From positions 25,032 through 89,031 of the forward strand of contig DAOUCA010000002.1 of assembly GCA_034432375.1 (NCBI GenBank): a DNA stretch of 64,000 bases, read 5' to 3'. Source of the stretch: JAHBVH01 sp034432375. Its GTDB lineage: Bacteria > Chloroflexota > Anaerolineae > Caldilineales > Caldilineaceae. The notes beneath the pieces are model-generated. The model did not search any database, was not told the origin of the DNA, and was given only the letters and a program-made list of their open reading frames with translations. A program made the position numbers and the translations under genes. Positions 8,701-15,990 of this stretch are shown here, one piece after another (the stretch's first letter is position 1; every line of letters starts with the position of its first letter).

Positions 8701-9737
8701 CGCAGATCGGTGATGCCCTCGATCTTGGCATCGCGCGCCAAGCTGGCGATGCGCTCAATCAGGGCGGTCTTATTCGTCTGGTAGGGCAACTCAGTAACAA
8801 CGATGCGCGAACGTCCCCGGCTCATCTCTTCAAAGTGCGCCTTGGCCTGCATGATGAGCCGCGCCTTGCCCATGGCATAGCCCTGAGCAATCACATCAAT
8901 ATTCTCGTCCGCTTTATCTTCGCGGAAACGATAGAGAATACCTCCCGTAGGAAAGTCCGGCCCCTTCACAAATTGCAGCAACTCATCGACTGTAATCTCC
9001 TCGATCGCCTGGTAGCGGTCGATCAGATAGACGAGGGCATCGACAATTTCACCCAAATTATGCGGCGGCACATTGGTTGCCATCCCAACGGCGATCCCAC
9101 TGGAACCATTGATCAGCAGATTGGGCAACGCCGCTGGCAGCACATCCGGCTCTTCGAGTGAATTATCAAAATTATCGTGCCATTCGACCGTATCTTTATC
9201 AAGGTCGGCAAGCATGAGTTCGGCAATCTCGGCCAGACGCGCTTCGGTGTAACGCATCGCCGCCGCGCCATCGCCATCGACCGAACCAAAGTTGCCCTGG
9301 CCGTCGACCAGTGGATAGCGCAGGCTGAACTCCTGGGCCATGCGCACCATCGCATCATAAACGGCGACATCACCGTGGGGATGATATTTACCCAGCACTT
9401 CCCCAACGATACGTGCGCTCTTGCGATGCGGCTTGGTATGTGTCAAATAGAGGTCATGGGACATGGCATAGAGGATGCGCCGGTGGACCGGCTTTAATCC
9501 GTCGCGCACATCGGGCAGGGCGCGCGCGACAATCACGCTCATGGCATAGTCGAGATAGGCGGTCTGCATTTCGCCTACAATATCAGCAGGGCGAATGTTG
9601 CCGGGCATAGGGTTGGAAAGCGCGCCATTGGTCAAGCCATTGTGATTGCCATCATCACCGTTACCGCCTGCATCGTCGGGGACGAGCTCGACTAGCGGCT
9701 CAATGGGTGCGTCTGTTGTTCCGTTCATTAGTGTCAT
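5724..9737 (-). CDS. gyrA: DNA gyrase subunit A with a long disordered C-terminal extension
   Basis: The 1337-residue protein is the breakage-reunion subunit of a type IIA topoisomerase. Residues 50-500 contain the winged-helix region with KYHPHGD (118-123) and the catalytic tyrosine in AAAMRYTEARL (Tyr163). The beta-pinwheel C-terminal domain extends to about residue 862 and holds a degenerate GyrA box (RQGRNGGG). The last ~475 residues are Ala/Thr/Ser/Lys/Arg-rich, of low complexity and strongly basic, including a VVEKTV-like tandem stretch; this tail is absent from ordinary GyrA (about 800-900 residues). Position 124 is Val where E. coli GyrA has Ser83. No gyrB or parE is nearby. ParC is the alternative, but the pinwheel and box favour GyrA. 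Confidence 0.9.
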   Translation of the reverse strand: MTLMNGTTDAPIEPLVELVPDDAGGNGDDGNHNGLTNGALSNPMPGNIRPADIVGEMQTAYLDYAMSVIVARALPDVRDGLKPVHRRILYAMSHDLYLTHTKPHRKSARIVGEVLGKYHPHGDVAVYDAMVRMAQEFSLRYPLVDGQGNFGSVDGDGAAAMRYTEARLAEIAELMLADLDKDTVEWHDNFDNSLEEPDVLPAALPNLLINGSSGIAVGMATNVPPHNLGEIVDALVYLIDRYQAIEEITVDELLQFVKGPDFPTGGILYRFREDKADENIDVIAQGYAMGKARLIMQAKAHFEEMSRGRSRIVVTELPYQTNKTALIERIASLARDAKIEGITDLRDESDRTGMRIVIELTRNADAKDVLKDLFKYTPLQQTFGMQMLALVDGQPRLLSLKRALHLFVQHREEIIRRRSEYDLAKARDRAHIVEGLLKALDILDEVIATIRRSQTVETARNNLVKNFAFSEIQAQAILDMQLRRLAALERKKLKDEYDELLARIAYLEDLLAHPEKILAVIREDLLAQKEKYGDARRTQIVDRTKGTLTTTDLLPQQEVWVTVSADGELRRQDVTRPTVSTMRQMAKHGQVAMLTANTRDWLYLFCRDGRCTRVAIHEIPQNGSPKHVAELSDFTRRDAITAAISIPRISASEASGYLFLATMLGDVKRVAVADLISTIANEFPVIAVTEKDRLGWVLPTQGKQDVMLITAEGQSIRFNEEDVRSMGLAAGGVGGIKLKKKDIVVHADLIDPSGEGTVLTMTEQGYAKRSELAEYSRQGRNGGGIVTHKPTSRTGLVATALLLGATTGEEELVAIVTAKHQVLPLPVAEIPVMGRGVQGKSVVELAKGDQVSVIKRISDSTAPTTLNPSSGNGNSSVDLPTGDNRRDGQGPSVSAGGTTSQVSARAKPTKQTLTDKTTVAGKSGQALSKNAPAATSGAVTARTRRAPAAIKRTPAPKPANASLQASLIDVTVDAPTRRGNSAAEVAPHSAKKAATARSNQPTAPIAAEALRLNLVESTDPPHTTARRASSVARENGSNPASSASPKIGATTDSATASKGKQKAKGPATEKVVAVTPPAPPATSSVDAKPSPRVPKARKGLRVNEATVAASPALQSQPAKGATKRQAPVAVQDPVTAQRSAAPSARAARGNPKGDIALGQASIAAERGRTRKSATSPSATTKRAAAEEQRPPQPTGKVVAPSVDTTVAATGEQRTKTAQGSSGKRGRKSSTEKLARATSPVDTMRDVANRRGRNVTSASAPVVKKTVVEKTVAEKTVEAKGVVEKRNISSAKASSRAKSTTSAGSPSTSTTKVAGASAKTSKKKLRVATSVNSRKKDA

Positions 9738-9788
9738 AAGGGGTCTACTTTATGGTCAACCAACCCTATCACAGCCAAAGGGAATCCA

Positions 9789-9810
9789 TTTCGCGCCCAC
9801 AGGCGCGAAA
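9789..9810. repeat. 9-bp perfect inverted repeat upstream of gyrA
   Basis: TTTCGCGCC (9789-9797) and GGCGCGAAA (9802-9810) are separated by 4 nt. The repeat lies between the AbrB-like gene and the gyrA start, and could be an operator or an mRNA structure. No T-tract follows on either strand. Confidence 0.5.
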
Positions 9811-9925
9811 AAACTATCCCCTACACTGTTGGGATCAAGATTGAATAGGGTCGGCGTTGATTATGATTCTATCCGAAAAATTGCTGTTCCCGCCAAGCCG
9901 CAACCAAATTTAGGATAGCTTCTAC

Positions 9926-10153
9926 TTATTCACCCAACACGGCATAGAGGGCACGGCGATGGGCCAGAAGATCCTGGATCGCTGTGTCCAAACCGTTTTC
10001 ACTCAGCGCACCCGTGGCAGGCGTAATCAGTAATGTGCCGTCAATTATTTGGAGGTCAACCTCATCGCCGAGGCTTACCCCTAACTCTTCCAGAAGCTTT
10101 GGGGGAATCGCCACTACAGGAACACCATCTCGCTGTACGATTCGTTTGCGCAC
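9926..10153 (-). CDS. AbrB/MazE-type swapped-hairpin DNA-binding protein (orphan antitoxin-like)
   Basis: The 75-residue protein has an AbrB fold at residues 1-47. It begins MRKRIVQRDGVPVVAIP and continues LLEELGVSLGDEVDLQI, typical of SpoVT/AbrB and MazE antitoxin DNA-binding domains. The C-terminal ~28 residues would be the toxin-binding or dimer tail. No PemK, MazF or PIN toxin gene follows on the same strand; the next gene downstream is gyrA. It therefore appears to be an orphan antitoxin or a small transcription factor. The nearby Uma2 gene is divergent and truncated. Confidence 0.8.
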   Translation of the reverse strand: MRKRIVQRDGVPVVAIPPKLLEELGVSLGDEVDLQIIDGTLLITPATGALSENGLDTAIQDLLAHRRALYAVLGE

Positions 10154-10452
10154 TGGATTGATCCTATGGGACTATAGACTATGAAATTAGGAAGTAGGTG
10201 GCGGCAACGAATCGATAGGATCTATTCCTAATTCAATACTCTTTCTTCTCGCAGAAACCGAACATAAGTTCTGGATAGACAGTATATCGTGAAGTTAAAA
10301 TTTTGTCCAGTAGGAGAGGGGATTAATTGGAAAAGTTGTGTCTGCGTGGTGTCAACTGTAGACGCTAGCAAACACCAAGTTGATTCCAACGGAGACCGAA
10401 TTTGATGTATAATGGCGATAAATCCATTGCTCCACAACCAAAGGAGAGATCG

Positions 10453-10758
10453 CTGTCTGCACTTTCTCAACCAACCATGACACCCGCCGAGTACTTGGCC
10501 TTTGAACGGACCCAGGAAGCCAAACATGAGTACTGGAATGGGCAGATTTATCTGACGGCTGGTGCTACGGCATGGCATAATTTGATCACAGCGAATGTGA
10601 TCGTGACCCTTGGGTTTCAACTCAAAGGCCGCAGCGGTTCCGTCTATCCCAGCGATATGCGTGTATTGATTCCCACGACAGGTTTGTATACCTATCCCGA
10701 CGCCCTCGTGGTCTGTGGCAGAGCCGAATTCGAGGATCCGAAGAGGCTCATCCGTTGA
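10453..10758 (+). pseudogene. Truncated Uma2-family (DUF820) endonuclease
   Basis: The frame encodes the N-terminal half of a Uma2 protein: MTPAEYLAFE, then KHEYWNGQIYLTAGAT, HN, and the PD-strand region YPDALVVCG. Intact members are about 190 residues and continue with a LIVEVLSxST segment; here the frame stops shortly after PDALVVCG, so the nuclease core is incomplete. A TATAAT box at 10408-10413 makes an upstream TTG start unlikely. AAGGAG at 10441-10446 points to an in-frame CTG at 10453, or the ATG at 10477, as the start. An 8-bp hairpin (10746-10768) overlaps the stop. Such genes are abundant and often degenerate in Chloroflexota and Cyanobacteria. Confidence 0.65.
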
Positions 10759-10879
10759 AAGGATGAGCGACAAAAGAATGGGGATGAACCATGGCAGCAA
10801 ACCCATTGTTCAAAGAACTGCGTGCACACCTCAGCACGCGCGATCCTGATCCGACGATGCACGAAGCGTCGTCGCTACC

Positions 10880-12592
10880 CTAAAATAACCCGCCCTGCAC
10901 ATAGCGCACTTCATCAGCAAGCTCTTCTGCGGCCGGCGGCTCCTCCCGTTCGACCGTTGCTTCCATTCCCACGCCCAACTTCTCGGCCAACCATTCAATC
11001 TGCCGCTCGATCTCTTCGGGGCTGCATTGGTTGACCGATTTGCCAAAACGCTGCAATAAGGTCGCATTGACCTGGCGGATCGTGTCGCCGTTGACCTGGC
11101 CGAGCGTCTTCCCAGCATATTGACTGACCAGCCCCTGCCGCCGCCGGCGCAACTGTTCGCGCTTCTCCTTTTCAGTCAGCAGCTCAAACTCGTCTTCGGC
11201 ACGCGGGGCAGCTGCTCCGGCATCTTCGTCCAATGTCGCCGAATAGCCGTTGTGGCCAAAGCCAATGCCGGCGATCCCTTCCAACGAGATGCCATGATAG
11301 AGCAGCCGCGGGCCATCGCTGTTGCCATAGACCACATTCGCACTGTTGCCGGCACCGCCGGCATCTTCGAACAACTTAATTGCGCGCTGCGCCTCAACCC
11401 GTTTGGTCGTCACATAGTTGCGCATGGCACGGTCGTTGATGCCAAAGATCCAGGCGGTCTGCTCTTCTTTGGGTCGGTTGGGCAACATGCGCCCGGCACG
11501 CATCGTAAATTGGTCGAGCCAGTTAAATTCGCGGATACCGTTGAGCACCGCGGCGACCGCAATCGGCTTGTGGTCATAACCGACATGCGCCATGCCGACC
11601 GTGACCAGCATATCCCAACTGCCGCTCTTAAAGGCGCGCAGGTTCTCATGCGCATTGTTGTCGTCAGAGACAGCCAACAGACAACGGGCACCTAGCCCTT
11701 GTAGATAGGCGAGCACATCGCGGGCATGGGCCTGATTGGCACAGCCGACAATGCCACAGTAGCGCGGCCAGATCTCCTGCAACTCTTTGACCTTCTCGAA
11801 AGCATGGCGCGCGGCTAGCTCCCAAAATTGGGGGTCGGTCGCCACCTTGGTGAGCTGTTGGTTCGTATACCGCAGTTCGATCTCTTCGGTCTCGTAGCGC
11901 GCGCGGCCATTGCGTTGCCGTTGACGCGTCTGATAGATCTTGCCGTCAAAGAGGGTGGCATCAAAGGGGCGCAAAAAGCCTTGGACGACCCCATCGCCAT
12001 AGGTCAGCTCGACATCGGCAAGGATGCGCCCTTGCTCGCTGTACTCGGCAAAGATAATTGGGTTATCGTCGGCGCGATAGGGGGTGCCGGTCATAACCAG
12101 TTTAAAGCTGGCGAATTCATCCAATTCGGACAAAATTTTGGCCGCCTGTGTCGTATCGCCACTGCCGTAGAGCTTTTCACCGAGATAATGTGCTTCGTCG
12201 CAGACAATCGCTAGCCGCCCCTGGTGGCGACGCGCAAAGAGGCGGTGGGCGGTTGGGTCGGCACAGAGCGACTGGTAGCTGGTCACATAGCCAAAGCCGC
12301 GCAGGCTGTTGAGGGCGGCATTCTCGCGGTGGGTAATCGTGCCCATCGCGCCGGGCTGAAAGTGCGTGCGCACCGCTTTCCAGTCAAGTTCAAATTGAGA
12401 ACAGAGCCCCAAGCGCGGGGTGAGCACAATCGCCGCATCAATGCGCTTGGCCTTGTGCAAGAGATCGAGCACGGCCAGCGCCAAAATTGTCTTGCCGCCA
12501 CCCGGCGGAATGACCGCCGTCAAGGTGCCGCCAGCAGATTTGGCCAAGGCGGCTTCCAGGGCGTTGAGCTGATGTTGTCGTAATTCAAACAT
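10880..12592 (-). CDS. Superfamily II DEAD/DEAH-box helicase (ResIII-like)
   Basis: The 570-residue protein starts with a Q-like motif (LRQHQLNAL). It carries Walker A PPGGGKT (29-35), Walker B DEAH (132-135) and motif III-like TGTPYR (168-173). The second RecA domain ends with a GRMLPNRPKEEQ motif VI region. The C-terminal ~120 residues contain an EEIERQIEWLAEKLG helical segment of unknown role. This architecture matches ResIII-type helicase subunits used in restriction, repair or phage defence. No methylase or nuclease partner is adjacent, so the role is open. It is transcribed alone. The upstream space holds two strong palindromes. Confidence 0.85.
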   Translation of the reverse strand: MFELRQHQLNALEAALAKSAGGTLTAVIPPGGGKTILALAVLDLLHKAKRIDAAIVLTPRLGLCSQFELDWKAVRTHFQPGAMGTITHRENAALNSLRGFGYVTSYQSLCADPTAHRLFARRHQGRLAIVCDEAHYLGEKLYGSGDTTQAAKILSELDEFASFKLVMTGTPYRADDNPIIFAEYSEQGRILADVELTYGDGVVQGFLRPFDATLFDGKIYQTRQRQRNGRARYETEEIELRYTNQQLTKVATDPQFWELAARHAFEKVKELQEIWPRYCGIVGCANQAHARDVLAYLQGLGARCLLAVSDDNNAHENLRAFKSGSWDMLVTVGMAHVGYDHKPIAVAAVLNGIREFNWLDQFTMRAGRMLPNRPKEEQTAWIFGINDRAMRNYVTTKRVEAQRAIKLFEDAGGAGNSANVVYGNSDGPRLLYHGISLEGIAGIGFGHNGYSATLDEDAGAAAPRAEDEFELLTEKEKREQLRRRRQGLVSQYAGKTLGQVNGDTIRQVNATLLQRFGKSVNQCSPEEIERQIEWLAEKLGVGMEATVEREEPPAAEELADEVRYVQGGLF

Positions 12593-12742
12593 AGGGGTTA
12601 GGTAGGTAGGTCATTATAAGAAAAGAACGATCCAAATTTTTTGTTGCGTGTTGCGTGTTGCGTGTACGGTAACCGATTCTACATAGCATTTTGGGTTAAT
12701 GACATTTTGTCAATGTACTCACGTCGTACTCACGTCTGTCCA

Positions 12743-12780
12743 TCACGTCTGTCCAAAACTCGAGTTTTGGACAGACGTGA
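12743..12780. repeat. Perfect 38-bp palindrome
   Basis: The 19-bp arms 12743-12761 and 12762-12780 are exact reverse complements meeting at CTCGAG with no loop. The arm contains TCTGTCC, also found in the ends of the miniature element at 27,898. It lies upstream of the helicase gene. Confidence 0.85.
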
Positions 12781-12790
12781 TAATGGCTAT

Positions 12791-12857
12791 TGTCATTCCT
12801 GCGTAGGCAGGAATCCAAGCGGACAGCACCTAGATTCCTGCCTACGCAGGAATGACA
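12791..12857. repeat. 25-bp perfect inverted repeat (dispersed 'CCTGCGTAGGCAGGAATC' type)
   Basis: The arm at 12791-12815 starts TGTCATTCCTGCG and is exactly complementary to 12833-12857, around a 17-nt spacer. From memory, this CATTCCTGC...GCAGGAATG palindrome is a dispersed repeat found in many unrelated bacteria, so it is a mobile miniature element or REP rather than a gene part. Confidence 0.8.
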
Positions 12858-12894
12858 GTCGACGCTTATTTTGTGCGTCTGCAAAATTCAGACC

Positions 12895-12975
12895 CCTCTA
12901 AAACTCCGCTTCTCATTCTGATTTGGTATTTTCTCAATAAGTAGGGGCCTAGAAGGCAACCCGATTTATTGAGAA
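12895..12975. repeat. Half copy of a dispersed palindromic element plus a short inverted repeat
   Basis: Positions about 12897-12930 read AAACTCCGCTTCTCATTCTG, almost the same as the right ends of the elements at 46,502-46,652 and 58,245-58,317. No matching left arm was found, so this is a solo end. It is followed by TTCTCAATAA (12931-12940) and its complement TTATTGAGAA (12966-12975). Confidence 0.6.
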
Positions 12976-13077
12976 GATACGAAAATTACACAAAAAACAC
13001 GGATAACCGAGAACGCGCAATTTCGCAGAAATCCGTGTTCTTTGTCATCCGTGTTTACGTAATGGTCATTGCCAACG

Positions 13078-13845
13078 CTAGGCTGCTGCGACCATTTTCT
13101 GCTGTTCAACCAAACGCGCCCAGGTTTCGTCGCTCTCAATGGTGAGGACACGGAACGCCTCGGCAAACGCCATCTCCTTGCCTTGGCCAAGGACGGCAGA
13201 GCCATTGCGAATGCGCTCTTCCAAGCCATTTGCCTTGCCGACCTGGCTATCATGTGCCTTGAGCGCGGCAATCTTCAGATCAATTGTGCTGCTGATATCG
13301 ACAAAGGTATCGCCGTGGCCACGCGAACTGACATAAACCTTGCGCACCTTGTGGGAATAGATGCCCTCTTCTTCCAACTCCTGAAACAAATTGGGTTGCC
13401 CGCTGGCCGGGAAGATCGCGTCCATCGTCGCTTCGCCGACGGCACGGTGGTCGGGATGGTTGATGCCGCCCATCGGGGTGAACATGAGCGTTGGATCAAG
13501 GGCGACTACCACTTCGGGTTTGAACCGGCGGATTTCGCGCACCAATCGTTTGCGCAGCTCCATCGTGTTTTCAACCATGCCATCGCCAACGCGCAGGAAG
13601 GTCACATCTTCGACACCGATCACCTTTGCCGCGGCCAGCGATTCGGCCTCACGGATTTCGGTGGCGCGCGCTTTGGTCATTCCCGGGTCGGCAATGCCAA
13701 CATCGCCACTCGTCACCAAAACATACGCGACGGGACAGCCCTCTTTGACCCAGCGGGCCAACGTGCCGGCCGAGCCAAATTCGATGTCGTCGGGGTGCGC
13801 CGAGATCGCCATGGCGCGGGCTGGTGTGTAGATCTGATTACTCAC
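13078..13845 (-). CDS. PIG-L family (LmbE-like) deacetylase
   Basis: The 255-residue protein has the metal-binding HPDD motif at residues 17-20 (AISAHPDDIEFG) and the partner histidines in INHPDHRAVGE (His130 and His133). These zinc-dependent enzymes remove N-acetyl groups from GlcNAc-containing small molecules (MshB/BshB type), glycolipids or antibiotics. The substrate cannot be told from sequence. It lies 163 bp downstream of a sialidase-like protein and a sugar isomerase on the same strand, suggesting a small carbohydrate-processing group (inference). REP-like CACGGAT-type inverted repeats follow the stop, at about 12980-13055. Confidence 0.9.
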   Translation of the reverse strand: MSNQIYTPARAMAISAHPDDIEFGSAGTLARWVKEGCPVAYVLVTSGDVGIADPGMTKARATEIREAESLAAAKVIGVEDVTFLRVGDGMVENTMELRKRLVREIRRFKPEVVVALDPTLMFTPMGGINHPDHRAVGEATMDAIFPASGQPNLFQELEEEGIYSHKVRKVYVSSRGHGDTFVDISSTIDLKIAALKAHDSQVGKANGLEERIRNGSAVLGQGKEMAFAEAFRVLTIESDETWARLVEQQKMVAAA

Positions 13846-14008
13846 GTTTCCATACTCCTCATCAGATTAAAGTAGTCGATTCCAAATAAATACATTACCC
13901 ATTTCCGCGCCAAGATTCGGTAACAGTACACGCAATACGCAACACGAAGATCTGCAATGCTATTTTCTTGCAATCGCCTCATGTAAGGTTTGCAGCCGAT
14001 GCCACAAA

Positions 14009-15130
14009 TCAGGTTAGCAAGGCCTCGGCGTCCGCATGACTCAGAAAATTCATGACCAGCGGTTGCGATCGATCCGGCTGTGACTGCTGCCAGCTGACAT
14101 AGTAGCCCTCTACCGTGGTCAACACATCAACATAGCGGCTGGTGCCCAAGCCGCTGGGCGAGACAAAGAGCGGTTGGCGGATCGAGAGCCGCTCGATCTC
14201 ATGGATGCCATCAGCAGCCGCTACGGCTAGGCCACCAAGCTCTTCGCAGGAGTAACCCCGTGGCCGGCTGACGGCTTGCTTGTGCTCGTCGAGATTGCGC
14301 ACCGATTCCCCGCCATCATAGAAGATCAACGTCTGCACCGGCTGATCGGCAAAGAGCCCAACCGCAGGCACCGGCAGCCACGCCGTAGCGCGGGTCATCG
14401 CCACATCCCAAGTAAAACCGCGCGGGAAGAAGTCAAAGACCGGCGCACTGAAGTCAGTTGACCCGTTGGCGCGTACGGTGTAGCCACTGTTGGAACTGGT
14501 CCAGCAGTAGGGGTGGGTACAGAAGCCGACGAGCAGATCGCCATTTGGTTGCTCGTACAGGAATGGATCTTTGACATGCAGCCAGCGCGGATCGGCACAG
14601 GCAATGATCGTCTTGACCGTCGCCTCTGCCAACGCATCGACCGTCGCGGCCTGTAACAGTTCAATCGTCCAAACCCCTGTATTGGGCTTGAGAAAATCCT
14701 CCAGCCCAACCGGATAACCGATATTGGCTTTTTCGGTCGAAACAAAGAGTTCAACCCCACTCTCGGTAAAGTGCAAGGCCGACCCTTCAATCGAGAGGAC
14801 CTTGCGCTCCCCTCCACCACAATCGGCCACATTGAGATCGGCCTTGCTGACCGCGTGCACCTTCTCAAAGCGCTGCCCGCGGTCAGTAGAGCGGAAGATC
14901 GCCAGTTCTAAACCGCGTTCACCGGCGGCCAGGCCAAGACGCGAATCACCGGCATTGCGATAGCGACCAACGAGATAAAAGTCACCATTGGGGGCCTCAA
15001 CCAGATTGCCGCCACCAAACCAAAACCCTTCGGCGTTGGCCTGTGGGGGGACAATCACGCGGGCCGCTTCTTGGTTGACCAGCGCTTGACCAAAGCGCAC
15101 CAACCGTTCCCCCATTTCTTTGCTTACCAT
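14009..15130 (-). CDS. Sialidase/glycosidase-like beta-propeller protein
   Basis: The 373-residue protein has no signal peptide. It has an Asp-box-like turn (FRSTDRGQRFEKV) and a GDFYLVGRYRN strand, as in exo-alpha-sialidase and GH33/GH43/GH130-like propellers. It also has ARVIVPPQ near the N terminus and aromatic-rich blades. It starts 3 bp after the upstream epimerase stop, so the two are surely cotranscribed. Likely it hydrolyses or phosphorolyses a glycoside inside the cell, but catalytic residues could not be assigned. A non-enzymatic propeller is possible. Confidence 0.6.
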   Translation of the reverse strand: MVSKEMGERLVRFGQALVNQEAARVIVPPQANAEGFWFGGGNLVEAPNGDFYLVGRYRNAGDSRLGLAAGERGLELAIFRSTDRGQRFEKVHAVSKADLNVADCGGGERKVLSIEGSALHFTESGVELFVSTEKANIGYPVGLEDFLKPNTGVWTIELLQAATVDALAEATVKTIIACADPRWLHVKDPFLYEQPNGDLLVGFCTHPYCWTSSNSGYTVRANGSTDFSAPVFDFFPRGFTWDVAMTRATAWLPVPAVGLFADQPVQTLIFYDGGESVRNLDEHKQAVSRPRGYSCEELGGLAVAAADGIHEIERLSIRQPLFVSPSGLGTSRYVDVLTTVEGYYVSWQQSQPDRSQPLVMNFLSHADAEALLT

Positions 15131-15133
15131 GAT

Positions 15134-15892
15134 TTACCCTAGTTGGCTGGCCAGGAAATCGTAGCTGCGCCGAATGCTGGTCAATGGCTCCTTGGGCAAG
15201 TCATGCTCGACAATATACCATTCGGCCCCAGCCGCTTTGGCCGCCGGTAGAATGGTCGACCAATCCATCGTCCCATGACCAACATCGGCAAAACCCATCT
15301 GATCTTCATTCTCTCCAGCGGGAGCCAGATCCTTGCAATGGACGCGTGGGCAACGGCCAGCGTATTTCTGTAACATCTGTACGCCATCTTGGCCACCACG
15401 GGTCACCCAAGCCAAATCGACCTCAAAGCCAACATTCTCGGCGGAGGCACCAGCCATGAGCCAGTCAATGGCCAACTTGCCCTCAATCGTCTCCATTTCA
15501 AAGGCATGATTGTGATAGAGCAACTGCATACCGGCAGCGTGGCAGCGTTGACCTAAGCCATCGAGCCGTTTGCCCAGGGCCGTCCAACTGGCGGCATCTT
15601 TACCTCGATCATCGGGCGCGAGGAAGGGTACAACCAGCGTCTGATTGCCGATCGCTTTGTTAAAGGCAATGACACCATCCAAATCCGACTCCATTGCTGC
15701 AATGGCGACATGAGCAGAAGCCGCTTGCAGGCCATGCTTTTCGAGCAGCGCCTTCATCTCGTCGGCGCTCAAGTTGTGTGTGCCGACCGTCTCGACGCCA
15801 GCATAGCCAATCTCGGCGACCTTGCCCAGCAGTTCATCAAAGGGCATTTGTAAATTGCGCAAACTGTAAAGTTGTACGGCGATGGGAAGCAT
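15134..15892 (-). CDS. Sugar phosphate isomerase/epimerase (xylose-isomerase-like TIM barrel)
   Basis: The 252-residue protein starts MLPIAVQLYSLRN and shows the AP-endonuclease-2/IolE-like barrel. It has GYAGVETVG in the first strands, the metal ligand region LLYHNHAFEME, the acidic strand FEVDLAWV, RVHCKDL, and the C-terminal WYIVEHD metal/base region. Members interconvert keto-sugars or inositol derivatives in the cytoplasm. It is the first gene of a minus-strand group with the propeller protein (3-bp gap) and probably the PIG-L deacetylase. The substrate is unknown. Confidence 0.88.
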   Translation of the reverse strand: MLPIAVQLYSLRNLQMPFDELLGKVAEIGYAGVETVGTHNLSADEMKALLEKHGLQAASAHVAIAAMESDLDGVIAFNKAIGNQTLVVPFLAPDDRGKDAASWTALGKRLDGLGQRCHAAGMQLLYHNHAFEMETIEGKLAIDWLMAGASAENVGFEVDLAWVTRGGQDGVQMLQKYAGRCPRVHCKDLAPAGENEDQMGFADVGHGTMDWSTILPAAKAAGAEWYIVEHDLPKEPLTSIRRSYDFLASQLG

Positions 15893-15990
15893 TAGATAAA
15901 TCCTCTCGTTATTTATTGATTATTGATTATTGATATTGCTCCTCGGTAACAGCTACGACAAATGACGAGCAACCCATGATCAACTGACCA

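Noticed and set aside
10228..10806. 192-codon open frame antisense to the Uma2 fragment
   Set aside because: No recognisable domain; the opposite strand carries the Uma2 motifs.
13069..13875. 268-codon open frame antisense to the PIG-L deacetylase
   Set aside because: It overlaps a clear enzyme with catalytic motifs on the other strand; it is a shadow.
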